From Beroe ovata (lineage: Eukaryota; Ctenophora; Nuda; Beroida; Beroidae): a stretch of DNA of 55,817 nucleotides. The stretch is from NCBI GenBank assembly GCA_946803715.1, contig CAMPET010000156.1, forward strand, positions 17,344 through 73,160. The letters run 5' to 3'. Shown here piece after piece: positions 32,686 through 43,192 of this stretch. Both the position numbers and the translations under genes were made by a program. Each line of letters begins with the position of its first letter. The first letter of the stretch is position 1. The notes below the pieces were generated by a model. It was given only the letters and a program-made list of their open reading frames with translations, did no database searches and was not told where the DNA came from.

Positions 32686-33227
32686 CTGTCTAAATGGAAG
32701 TAATTACGAGTCACTTAGATATTTGCCGATGGATTTATGATACAGTGAGAATGTGAAATGTTATGACGCACCTTGTAGGTACCTACCTAGGTTAAATAGG
32801 TAATAGGTGTGTCAACTAAGTCACATAACACATTCAAAATATATGATAAAAGTTACTAGTTTGTTCTAGAGACTATCTCAAAATAACTAGTATAAATTCA
32901 TTGGAATTTTGAACTATGAGAGATAGTTAGTTAATTCTCTTTTGACTCGGTTCACAAATGAAAATACGTCTTTTAATTGCGATCAATTTCGTNCCACTGT
33001 CTAAATGGAAGTAATTACGAGTCACTAAGATATTTGCCGATGGATTTATGATACAGTGAGGATGTGAAATGTTATAACGCACCTTGTAGGTACCTACCTA
33101 GGTTAAATAGGTAATAGGTATGTCAACAAAGTCACATAACACATTCAAAATATATGATAAAAGTTACTAGTTTGTTCTACAGACTATCTAAAAATAACTA
33201 GTATAAATTCATTGGAATTTTGAACTA
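32684..33227. repeat. near-identical copies across a single N (probable false duplication)
   Basis: 32684-32916 recurs at 32994-33227 with few differences, and a single N at 32993 separates them. The second copy starts exactly at the acceptor side of WWE exon 32443-32685, so the upstream part of that gene may be misplaced here. Confidence 0.78.
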
Positions 33228-33425
33228 GCAAGACGCTTCGAGTGAGCTTGAGTGGGGCAGTCTACATTGAAATTTGAAATATTTTCTTTATGGATCAATG
33301 GCATGATGAAAATGCTGTGAGGAATGATGAAAAGGTTGAGTAAATCAACTTAAAACTATAGAATACTATTCTACAAACACCTACTGAAACAACCAAGGGT
33401 GAGGATTTTCAATATGAAAACACAA

Positions 33426-33490
33426 TAATATGTTGGTTCAATATGTTGGTTTTAATATGTTGGTTCAATATGTTGGTTCAATATGATGGT
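33426..33490. repeat. 14-bp tandem repeat
   Basis: Four copies of a ttcaatatgttggt-type unit. Confidence 0.75.
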
Positions 33491-33590
33491 TTCAACTTTC
33501 ATGTTAGAAGTTAAAAGTGCCAGGTGGGATGAGGTTGGATGGGTAGATGATGGAGGTGACATTGTTGGAATGACTTTGTGCTATAGGTAC

Positions 33591-34256
33591 CTCTTTCTTT
33601 CTGTTTCCACCTTTTTTGCCTTTCTTTACCCTTTTCCCACCATTTTGTTGAGCATCCTTCAACAACTTAGCATTTATCTGAAACATGTGAGCTACATTAA
33701 CTATGCAGTTAATGCAATGATGGCGGGCACTGGGCAGTGGCTTGATAAATGCTGACAAAAACCAGTGATGCAGATTTCTGAACTAATGTACCTACTTACA
33801 AAAATTTTTCCATAGTCAGAGCCCTCATAACGAAGAGGCTTAGAGAATTTGGAGCAATCCACTAGCTCTTGTAAAGTGCAATCCATATCTCCAAGAAAGT
33901 CTGCCTTACTGATATCATTTTCATAGTCATCAATATCCCACACTTTGAATATTAGCTTTTGGTATTCACTTGCTTTATAATCAAGAACTATCTTCTCTTT
34001 GAAATTTGGATTCAGATCATTGTCAATACACTCTGTCCTGCCAAGCTGAAATCGGTTACATTCAAATGGAAAATAACCTAAACTCGCTTCAATTGCAATT
34101 GATTGTTCCATGTAGTATGAAATGAATACAAAAACATACAGTAGGTACCTCATTATTGAATTCATCAAACACTGTTACTAAAGGATCTGACTTTGAGAAG
34201 ACATCTGCATCACGTAATCCAGTACAAGATAATGTCAGTTCAACTCTTTGAGTCAT
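33591..34256 (-). CDS. copine, N-terminal C2A exons only
   Basis: Three exons in phase: 34149-34256 (ATG at 34256), 33800-34045, 33591-33677. Exon 1 starts MTQRVELTLSCTGLRDADVF and continues KSDPLVTVFDEF. Exon 2 has NDLNPNFKEKIVLDYKASEY, then KVWDIDDYENDISKADFLG and CTLQELVDCSKFSKPL. These are the strand pattern and acidic Ca2+-loop residues of a copine C2A domain. Exon 3 is a lysine-rich linker (GGKRVKKGKKGGNRKK). Copines are Ca2+-dependent membrane-binding proteins with two C2 domains and a vWA domain. C2B and vWA are absent: the next sequence on this strand is an assembly join and then the WWE gene. If the last donor is not used, the frame ends at 33504, giving a short C2-only protein. Confidence 0.78.
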
Positions 34257-35474
34257 AACTTTTCAAATGCCATCTGCTTCCGTGTCATCACAACCCAACC
34301 ATATTTGCAGTCTAGAAGCATGAAAATCAATTAATTATATGTTTGATTTCTAGTGTGAATTTTCTGATTGATGCTAATAAGTCATTAAGGCACATCAACT
34401 TGAAATTCCTGTGGATTGGCTCGATTCCTGGATAACACCTGTTTTAGCTTAAAAGACCTGTACTTGAACAAAATTACAACACCATATTAACTGAAAAACT
34501 CAGTCAACCTTTTCCATTGTCAATCCTTTTGGAAATGAAATTTCATAATGACTTGTTATTTGCTATAACTTGGAAAATGTTTTCATGTGCCAAAGGATGC
34601 AGACACAAAAGGTCAAAACATAGTTAAGACTATTGCAACACATAGCAGATTAGCATAATGCAAATTCTACTTGCCAAATGTTGAATAAAGTAAATAAATG
34701 AAGGGATAATGGTATTAAACCATCTCAATTCTCTAAGACACTGAAAAAAACATTCACAGCCATTTGAAAAAAGCCCCCTTTTAAACTCAGGTGTCCAATG
34801 AATCAAAAAAAAGAACAATCACATTTAGAGGAAGAAGAACTGCTAACGATTGTTCATGCCCCTTTTAATTGCAACATAGGGGTGACTTTTCAGATAATCA
34901 TTATACGTTATCTATTGCAAGAAACAGTGGACAGACAACATCTGCCAAACTTTTAAACATCAGCGTAAAATTTTAAATGCAACATTCTCATTCATGATTC
35001 CGCGTTGTGTGTTAAATGTGGTCCCTCATCATGTTCAAAGTCCCATGGTACAGCCACTACTAGCTACCATGTTAAAGGGCTACCATGTCAAACTTTATGG
35101 GAAACGACTGACACAGGGAAACAATCTATTGCACACATAATAAATAGTATTGTCGATGACTATAACACTACTGCATAGTGCATGATCTGGCAATATATCA
35201 GTCTCTCGCTCGTAAGTCGTAACTATGGAAATGGTATTGGGATACTACTGGTCTTGGGACCATAATAATCACAACTTCTCATCTTGCCACATGCACAACC
35301 CTGGTTTTGGATCCTCTGGCAGAGTGGCTAGTTCAATATACGTTGGCGCCAATCTCACAAGACTTGTAAATGGCTTGCTATCGGTCCATCTCAATCTTCA
35401 TCATTGCGTGACCCAAATACTAAACTCCGCGCGCGCTGAGCTGCGCGGCGCGGCTTCGCGTTTTTTACGACGCA
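34257..35474. other. gene-poor stretch with a family B MITE end
   Basis: No exon is supported. At 34915-34948 is a solitary right end of the TTGCCGGAT-type family B MITE (gcaagaaacagtggacagac to ctgccaa). Coding-looking frames near 35.2-35.5 kb overlap the next MITE and GC-rich filler. Confidence 0.45.
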
Positions 35475-35598
35475 CTAATAGTGTTGTAGGATTTTACCCT
35501 ACCGTCGGTGCGCGCGATTTTCAATCCGCCCCGACGACGCCTTGCCAAGGATAAAATCCCGCCAGCAAGGGTAGGGTGAAATCCTACAACTAATAGTG
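35475..35598. mobile_element. intact family A MITE with 9-bp target duplication
   Basis: The 106-bp element at 35484-35589 has inverted termini TTGTAGGATTTTACCCTACC. It is flanked by a perfect 9-bp duplication CTAATAGTG (35475-35483 and 35590-35598). It is the uninterrupted relative of the copy at 8683-8885. The duplication length points to a Mutator-like transposase acting in trans. Confidence 0.92.
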
Positions 35599-36637
35599 CG
35601 GCACTATATACGATGCGTCCGATATGTTGCCGCGCCGCGCTGCGCGACCAACAAGGGTCTATCATCCAACAAGAGTTTTAGAGTTTTATATCTATATCAA
35701 TTTATCATCCGTAAAGCAAAACTGCCGCAGCAAATAAAATAATATTATGAATAATGTTTACTTCATGAAAAGATATATTTCAGAAAAGAAAGATTCAAAG
35801 ATTCTTTTGAGACATCAATCTGCAAAACTTGAAAACCAACAAGATCATTGTGGTGAGCAGCAAGATCTAAATGAATCACACCAAGATAAGTGGTGTGCAG
35901 GCATCATCAGTCCAATACCTACCTCAGCTTTCGGGATGTTTAATTTGTTTTTTATGAGGTATCCCCCCAAGCAGTCACCCCCTGGTATAGCTACCAGGTA
36001 TAGCACTGTGAAGTGCAGTGACCACCTGCCTGAAACTGTCTTTATCTTCCCTCCAGCATCAAGAAATCAAGGAAGACACTTAGCGAAGAGAAGTAGAGGA
36101 TCAGTTGATGTCTCTGGAGAGATTTGGGTCCTTTTACATAGCACATTAGAAATGTGAAGTGGCATTCATCAAGATGCAATACTCCATCTTGAGAGATGCT
36201 AATCCTGATTAACAGGGTTAATGTTTGGTGATGAAATTAAATGAAATCTTGTATTGTCATTTGTCTGGCTTTGTTGATGTGCAATGAGGTGATCCAAAAT
36301 TGATGAGGTTATTTAAATTGGTACACACTGACAACCTACACCCTACGTCATTTAATTCAATTCGTGATAAGCAGCTTATGAAGTGCCCATGAAGTGAAAG
36401 CTACTATCTGAGTAGTGACTAGAATGTTAGTGGTGATAGTCAAAGACCAACGATAACATTTATATTATTACTTTTGTTATCATTCAACTGTTGATAATCA
36501 TTCAACTGCTGATAAAATTCAATAATTCAACTGTGGACAATACTTTTTAACATCTGCATATGTGTTTGACGCAATCAGTTGTTTTATAAATGATTTATTC
36601 TGGGCACCCAGAGTGCAGTTTTTACTATTGAAGTTTT

Positions 36638-36735
36638 CTAATTTTTGCATATCAATCAAGATCCCTGGATTTGCAGAATCATCCGGTATGTATAAGGATG
36701 CCAAGAAGGCACTTATTAATTGTCTTTGATTGTCT
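36638..36735 (-). repeat. dispersed repeat, copy 1 (open on the minus strand)
   Basis: This segment and 38700-38785 share about 85% identity by eye in the same orientation. Both stay open in the same minus frame: RQLISAFLASLYIPDDSANP here and RQLSSAFLASLHIPNGSANP there. Conserved coding in both suggests a transposon or gene-family fragment, but the family is not recognised. Confidence 0.55.
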
Positions 36736-36783
36736 TTGATGAGCATACTCATTATCAAATCATTTTTCATCACATGGAGTATC

Positions 36784-36884
36784 ATGAATCAAGATGGAGC
36801 AGAGGTGCCTGAAGATCATGAAAAAGCCTTCAAAGAACTGCATAACCGAGTTATGATCAGTGATCAAGATGATGAAAGGAACTG
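36784..36884 (+). CDS. possible first exon of an unrecognised gene
   Basis: The ATG opens MNQDGAEVPEDHEKAFKELH, then NRVMISDQDDERNW, ending at a good donor (actg|gtaaga) in phase 2. The charged helix-like start is faintly like prefoldin beta subunits, but no continuation exon was found. Treat as hypothetical. Confidence 0.25.
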
Positions 36885-37580
36885 GTAAGAAATAATACTA
36901 AATTCCAATTTATTTTCATTATTATTTTTACTTACACTCTTACACTATCAAGAGTCAGCTCCTTTTGAAGAAAGGAACCTGAGTGCTGAATGCTGATATT
37001 ATATTATACATATGGTTTGATAAGATTTGCATTTCATATTATATTATGGTTGAGTTGTCATCATTCCAAGAAGACAAGAGTGCTCAATTGCCAAATCAAC
37101 AATTGTCATTAATGTTTGCCCATTATCAATCGTTGTTTGACGTTGATTATTTCATATCATAGATACACTTAAACAACATAATGTCTCATGGTGTGAAACT
37201 TCATATTTCTTATTGAATCACAAGTAAAACACAGTTATTGAGTGGTCTTTATCTTAAGTTTCATGGTCGGAACTACTCCTTCATAAAACACTCAAGTCGA
37301 ATCTAATAAGATCAAAGATATCTACCTAGTAAAAATTTCCTTACATCCCTACATTTTGAAATAAATTCGGATTTCTTATTTATAAGAGTTTTTCATCCTT
37401 ATTTTTAATTATATTTTATTTCTCACTTAAGCAGAGTTCACGTTCTGATAAGGTCTCGCAACTTGTAAGATTTTCCACTGGTTCATGTCCTGGTTCATGT
37501 CACGGGTTCATGTCCATCATCCCTCATTTTTTCCCAATATTTCTTTGAGATTTTGGTGTCCTGTTCATGGCTCTGGTGTC

Positions 37581-38520
37581 TCATGAAAGTCTTGTGTGCT
37601 GAGATCCTCGATTTCTCTCAGATATACCAATGTAGTCAAACGATTGTGAGTCACTTGAAATGGTTGCTTGGTAGACCACCGATTTCGTTCGACACTTCCC
37701 ATCTTCTATGGGACACTGCTCTTTGTTCCTGCAGTTGCAGGGCAGTGTGATTGTTCCATCCTGAGACTCAAGGGTTCTCCTGTTGTGTGACTTAATCATG
37801 CTTCCTTTATTTTGAAGAAGTCACTGCTGAGTTTGGTCAAAACATTCTCACTGACGTGATCTCACTGTATGACGTGATCACCCTATGACACTGACGGTTT
37901 TTCGGTTTTTCAGGGGACCTATTGGTTCAGTGGAGCTTGTGATAATGTGATGGTGACCGCTTGTATCTAAGGCAGTCTGGCATGTGCTCTTCCCTTTGTT
38001 GAAAACGGTTTCATTGCAGGAAATCGAGTTCAAGCGGTTGTTGATCATTGGGCCAAGGTTTCTCTTGATTGAAGGTGGGTGGTTGGAGTCTTTGTGGATG
38101 TAGAGGGGTGCGTCATTAGGTTTTCTATATGGTTTGAATGAGCCATCCCGATTCAGTGTTACGTCCAAAAAATTCACTTCTGTAATGTCTGCCTAAACAA
38201 CAATCTTGATTCCTTCTTCTTTAAAGCTTCTTTAAAGCTTTTTCCGGACGATTTCTAATCTCCTGCCACCAGCATTGGGGACACAAATCATGCCATCATG
38301 ACGATACAGCCCAACAAATCTTGGTTCAATGATGCTTGAAATCATGTGGAGCAGGTATAGTCCAGCGATTTCACATGATTCAGCTCAATCAACGACCCCA
38401 TAGTCACATCAAACAAGCCATTCTTCTTTATCCAATATCCAAGAGCATAAATAATCTGAACAGATTCATTGACATGTTTCATCATATTTTGTCGGACTGG
38501 GAAACATCACAGTGATTTGA
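37581..38520 (-). mobile_element. Penelope-like retroelement remnant (RT end plus GIY-YIG endonuclease)
   Basis: Read along the minus strand, pieces occur in the order expected for a Penelope-like element: KNGLFDVTMGSLIELN; VGLYRHDGMICVPNAGG; VNFLDVTLNRDGSFKPYRKP with SNHPPSIKRNLGPMINNRLN; then a Cys-rich linker CNCRNKEQCPIEDGKC followed by VVYQATISSDSQSFDYIG, the start of the GIY-YIG nuclease. Frame changes between pieces show it is dead. Confidence 0.78.
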
Positions 38521-38699
38521 AGCAACGTCCAGAGCTCTGTTGAGCAGGGAATCCGATATAGAAGGGTAGTGTTGAATCATAGATAATATATTTGTTATAG
38601 AATATGATGGCATCATATTGGTGACATATTTTCATTATTTGTGACAGTATCAGTAGAAAAAGTTAAATTCATGCATAGTACTGACATATCCCAAGGTTT

Positions 38700-38785
38700 G
38701 TACCAATCAAGGTCCCTGGATTTGCTGAGCCATTTGGTATGTGTAAGGATGCCAAGAAGGCACTGCTCAATTGTCTTCGATCAAC
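38700..38785 (-). repeat. dispersed repeat, copy 2
   Basis: Partner of 36638-36735, open in the minus frame. It lies just upstream (in minus-strand terms) of the Penelope-like remnant, so it might be part of that element. Confidence 0.5.
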
Positions 38786-38837
38786 AGACTGTTATCAGAA
38801 GGTAAGGCTCAGATGAGCATTCTCATTGTAAACTATT

Positions 38838-39248
38838 TTGATTTTTCAAATAACTAGAGAATCTGCTCATTATATGCTCTACACAGCAAAACATCAAGTT
38901 TTGCTAAGTTATTGTTTTACTGCATCATATTTATCTCAGCATGGATATACACCAAGAGAATGCCTCACTAATGTAGAGCTACCTGGTCGGAATGAAGACT
39001 GTGAAAAGTATGAGAAATTGCTCTCTTCTTGCAGATGGGATACAGTGAGTAAAATTAGTCAAAGCAAATCAATGATCGACTTGGATGGAAATCCAAGCCA
39101 AACATTTGATGTTGACTGCTTGCCATTTGCTAATCTATCACTGATGTCATGTACACATTATCAGATTGATAGGAAAAGGAGGTTTAGAGGAGCTCGTGGT
39201 ATTGACTATGATAAGAATAAAGATAATACTGAACAAAAGACCCTGTGA
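38838..39248 (+). CDS. unrecognised open frame
   Basis: A 136-residue frame with ordinary amino acid composition (for example GYTPRECLTNVELPGRNEDC and FRGARGIDYDKNKDN), preceded by an AG acceptor-like site after a T-rich run. No domain is recognised and no partner exon was found. It may be an exon or a transposon fragment. Confidence 0.22.
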   Translation: MIFQITRESAHYMLYTAKHQVLLSYCFTASYLSQHGYTPRECLTNVELPGRNEDCEKYEKLLSSCRWDTVSKISQSKSMIDLDGNPSQTFDVDCLPFANLSLMSCTHYQIDRKRRFRGARGIDYDKNKDNTEQKTL

Positions 39249-39555
39249 CTTGAATGTGTAAGCCTGTAGTGGCCTCCCTTGGAAGAATTTCATGGCAAAG
39301 TGTATGATTTCAGGGTTACACACCATTCAGTGATACAATCCATTCAGAATTATGAGGAGGATCATTCAAGAACACCAGTTTTTATGAACAGTCCAGATAC
39401 ATTCATACTGAATTGAAGCAAATCATTTTCGGTGTTTCCAGCAGTTTCGAGAGTATAGCTTGTGTTTTCGTGGTATTTGAAGATTATAATTCATTGATAG
39501 ACCCACTGTTGTGCTGTATACTTTGATTTCAAAATCCGGATATAGAAAATTTGGC

Positions 39556-40168
39556 AGTCTGGAGGAAGTTCGACCCTAATAGGCGGACGTTTGCTTTTCC
39601 ATCAAAAAAGCAGACATCATCTCATAAAAAGTGGACGTTCGAAATTCAGCCTGCTTTTGAATTCCTGCTTGTTACAAAAGATGCACTATGATCCATTCAT
39701 TATGCCTCTTCCATAACAGCAAACTCCTTTCCACACGGACATCCATCAACAATTCTGTTAGGTAATAGGTATACATTGAGATGATGTCCGCGTTCGAAAG
39801 CGGACTTCCGCTTTTTTGATCAATGTCTGCTTTTTGATGAAAAACGGACGTCCGCTTTTTAGGGTCGAACTGTTTATTGGAATAAAACACGGTAATGCTC
39901 AATAACANCGTTCGAAATTCAGCCTGCTTTTGAATTCCTGCCTGTTACAAAAGATGCACTATGATCCATTCACTATGCCTCTTCTATAACAGCAAACTCC
40001 TTTCCACACGGAAATCCATCAACAATTCTGTTAGGTTATAGGTATTCATTGAGATGATGTCCGCGTTTGAAAGCGGACTTCCGCTTTTTTGATCAATGTC
40101 TGCTTTTTTGATGAAAAAACGGACGTCCGCTGTCTAGGCTTTTTAGGGTCGAACTTCCTCCAGACTGC
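39556..40168. mobile_element. MITE with CAGTCTGGAGG termini, internally duplicated by an assembly join
   Basis: Outer inverted repeats cagtctggaggaagttcgac (39557) and its complement (ending about 40168) enclose AT-rich sequence with secondary cggacg/aaaagc inverted motifs. The internal stretch 39636-39875 recurs at 39908-40155, with a single N at 39907 between the copies, so the true element is probably about 300 bp. It ends about 115 bp before the TMCO4-like start codon. Confidence 0.7.
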
Positions 40169-40283
40169 GGAAAGATTACTTTTCTTTCATTTTCTCTTTT
40201 ATCTGGATGCTCATAAAAACATCGAAACAGGAGCGTGTGATCAATGGTTAATGATAATACAAGCTTGAGCACACCTGTGGAAC

Positions 40284-42110
40284 ATGGTAGATGAAGAATC
40301 GTCCAAGCCGTCAGATTTGCAGAGTGATCCTGGAGCTTCCTCAGAAATATCTCCATCAGAACTGTTAGAAGATTTTCAGGTGCCTCAAAACTTGCTGAAT
40401 TCACTTCCATGCATCAGAATATTGTCCCTCCATCTTATAGGATATCTATACAAAAATGAAGAAGACTACATTTTCATGATTAATTTCTTGAGGAGTTTTC
40501 TAGACTGGGTTGAAGAACAAGGTGCATTGAAAGGAAATGATGCCGACACCAGATCAGAGGCAAACGCTACTCTTAGTGAGCAAGATCTATTGAAGCACGC
40601 GCCGACTCCTAACCTTTCTCTAGACTTTGAAGCTCATGATATTCCATTGAAACCTGACACACCTCCCCAACCAACCATTGAGAATTCAGAAAAGATCGAT
40701 ACTATAATTGAAGAATGCCTCGAATCAGAGATTCCTGATCATGAAATGGCCGAAAAATTGGACGAAATTGATTTAGAAGAGGCCTCTAACGCCGTGTCAG
40801 AAATTGAGAGTGAGAAACCGGTATTTTTGTGGCAGTTTTCGTTTGATCCAGATGAATACAACCTGTCTGATTTCATCAGTCCCATTACAACTGGTAATTC
40901 TGGGTCATTTGTCAAATGCATGCTAAGATACACGATGTCAACCAAAGTTGTTGATGCTCGTATAAGAACTTTCATCACTGCAGTAAGTCACGTCATCCAA
41001 ATTGACTATGAGGTTTTCAAGGCATATGAAATCTTGGAGGTGGAGAATGTCACAGCAATAGAAGAATACAAGAAGAAAAAAACAAAGATGTCAAAGAAGA
41101 GAATGGCTGCTATTGGGTTGTCAGCTGTAGGAGGGGCAGCATTGTTGGGACTGACTGGAGGTCTAGCAGCACCACTTATAGCATCAGGTCTCACTGGCTT
41201 GATTGGTTCATCCGCTGTATTCTTGGGGACAACAGCTGGTATTGCTACAATTACAACTTTCTTTGGGGCAGTAGGGGGTGGACTCGGTGCTTATAAGATG
41301 AACAAGCTGGTAGGGTCCATCAAAGAGTTTGAATTTGTAAAATTAACCAAGGAGTCGTCTGTCGCTATCACAATTGTTCTTAATGGGCTGTATTCAGAAG
41401 AATGCCAACTGGAGGCTTGGACTGAGTTAGACTATACCAAGGAACAATACATCCTCAACTATGAGACAAAATATTTACAAGGTTTCACTGATGCTCTATC
41501 GGAGTTTCTTGCCTCCGTTGCTGTAACCTTGGCTGCTGAAGAGATAGTTAAGTACACTATCCTGGCAGCACTTGCAGCTTCGCTTGCCTGGCCATCTACA
41601 ATGATATCATTTCTCTCAGTCATAGACAATCCGTGGACCACCTGCATGAAGCGCTCCAAGGCTGTTGGTCGACATCTGGCCACTGTTTTGGTCAGCAGAC
41701 TCCAGGGGAATAGGCCCATAACTTTGGTGGGTTACGGTTTCGGGGCACGTGTAATATTTTTCTGCCTATTGTACATGGTCACGAAACACGAGCCCGATGA
41801 ATATGCTGGAATCATCGAGAATGCAGTGCTCTGTGGCACACCTGTCACGTCGCAGCCACTTATTTGGGAGAAAGTGTGTCTTGCAGTTTCGGGGAAATGT
41901 GTTAATGCATTCTCGACCAAGGATTGGGTTCTGAGTTTTCTTTATAAAACAACAAGTGTAACTAAAGGAATCGCTGGAGTCAGTCCTATCGAGTTGAATG
42001 ATCGGAAAATGGTTAACATTGACTTAACTTCTGTTGTCACCGGACATTCTGATTATCAGACAAAAATGGGGCAAATCTTGAAACTTGTTGGGATGGCAAA
42101 ACAAGATTAG
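40284..42110 (+). CDS. TMCO4: TMCO4 / DUF726-family alpha/beta-hydrolase-fold membrane protein
   Basis: This is an uninterrupted 608-residue frame. The N-terminal ~250 residues are acidic and partly helical. A lysine-rich stretch (EEYKKKKTKMSKKRMAAIG) precedes a glycine/alanine-rich hydrophobic block of two membrane hairpins near residues 275-345 (LSAVGGAALLGLTGGLAAPL, TTFFGAVGGGLGAYKM). The C-terminal part is the DUF726 hydrolase-like domain with DNPWTTCMKRSKAVG, ITLVGYGFGARVIFFCLLYM, AVLCGTPVTSQPLIWEK and NVDLTSVVTGHSDYQ-like ending. In relatives the elbow reads GxSxG; here it is GYGFG, so the nucleophile Ser is Gly (codon GGT), while the later Asp (STKDWVLSFLY) and His (TGHSDY) remain. Probably catalytically inactive unless the base is a sequencing error. 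Confidence 0.9.
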   Translation: MVDEESSKPSDLQSDPGASSEISPSELLEDFQVPQNLLNSLPCIRILSLHLIGYLYKNEEDYIFMINFLRSFLDWVEEQGALKGNDADTRSEANATLSEQDLLKHAPTPNLSLDFEAHDIPLKPDTPPQPTIENSEKIDTIIEECLESEIPDHEMAEKLDEIDLEEASNAVSEIESEKPVFLWQFSFDPDEYNLSDFISPITTGNSGSFVKCMLRYTMSTKVVDARIRTFITAVSHVIQIDYEVFKAYEILEVENVTAIEEYKKKKTKMSKKRMAAIGLSAVGGAALLGLTGGLAAPLIASGLTGLIGSSAVFLGTTAGIATITTFFGAVGGGLGAYKMNKLVGSIKEFEFVKLTKESSVAITIVLNGLYSEECQLEAWTELDYTKEQYILNYETKYLQGFTDALSEFLASVAVTLAAEEIVKYTILAALAASLAWPSTMISFLSVIDNPWTTCMKRSKAVGRHLATVLVSRLQGNRPITLVGYGFGARVIFFCLLYMVTKHEPDEYAGIIENAVLCGTPVTSQPLIWEKVCLAVSGKCVNAFSTKDWVLSFLYKTTSVTKGIAGVSPIELNDRKMVNIDLTSVVTGHSDYQTKMGQILKLVGMAKQD

Positions 42111-42946
42111 AGGTGGTGAAATACTACTAACATTTCAGATTCTTCTCATCATTCTTGTTGAAATATTTTGCTTTTGAAATTGCCGTTTTATTTACTACAC
42201 TTATTTGGATCTTATTCATTTCGATCTACTTATTTGATAACAAAGACATAAACTTCTTTTTACTTTTGATAGTGATTTTAACGAATGTACTTTAGTTGTT
42301 CAGTTGTCTTCAAATAATCACAACAATTGAAATTAACTTTATTCTAACTAATCTCTTTTTAGTTGTTTGATATGTTGTAAACTGCAGCTATAGAGCATGT
42401 ATTTCATGTGAGTTGTGACTCATATTAGGATATGAGGTACAATTGTTTCTGGATCTCATTATCTATCAGTTATTCAGGGTGTCCATTGTGCAATTAATGA
42501 TAAAGCTTCCCGAAATGTTGTGAATTGTTTGATATACACACGATTGCAGAATATGGATGTTAATTGGAAATAAGTAAAAGAACAATGTGGTTAATTACAG
42601 TTATAGGCCACTTGAACGGAGAGGTTTTAATTAATGAATTCTATGCAAATTGCACAATTGATGGTGTTACACTTACTTGTGCTGTGGATTTTTCTGTGCT
42701 GAACCTTCTGCTCTTTTTATCACATGTTAGTATAGTAATGCTGGAGGTACGTATATCAGTTGTGAAATTGTATCTTTTGATCCTGAACTTTTTTGTTAAC
42801 TTCAGACTTTATAGTTTATTTCATCCTGACTCTGTTTGTCCCTAAATATAGAATTGTAATTTTGTCATATTCGTTACTCTCATGTCACAACACGTGGTCC
42901 TATCCCCACTTTAACCACACACCTGTGCTAGTTGCTGGTCGGGAAC

Positions 42947-43150
42947 ATGTCAGAGGACATGGCACGTGACATTCCCCGTGATTTCCCAGATCAAGCCACC
43001 ACAGTGGAGGGCGGCTTGATCAACATAGCAGACGTAGTGATATTTGTCCTCTTCGTGGTGACGCTCCTAGCTTTCTTCATATACAAGAAGTACCAGGAGT
43101 CGCGGGTAGTGACCATCAAACCCATTTCTCTGCAGTGAGTTGCAGTCGTC

Positions 43151-43192
<42 letters not shown>

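Noticed and set aside
37553-37750. Plus-strand 65-residue frame
   Set aside because: Antisense of the Penelope-like GIY-YIG segment.
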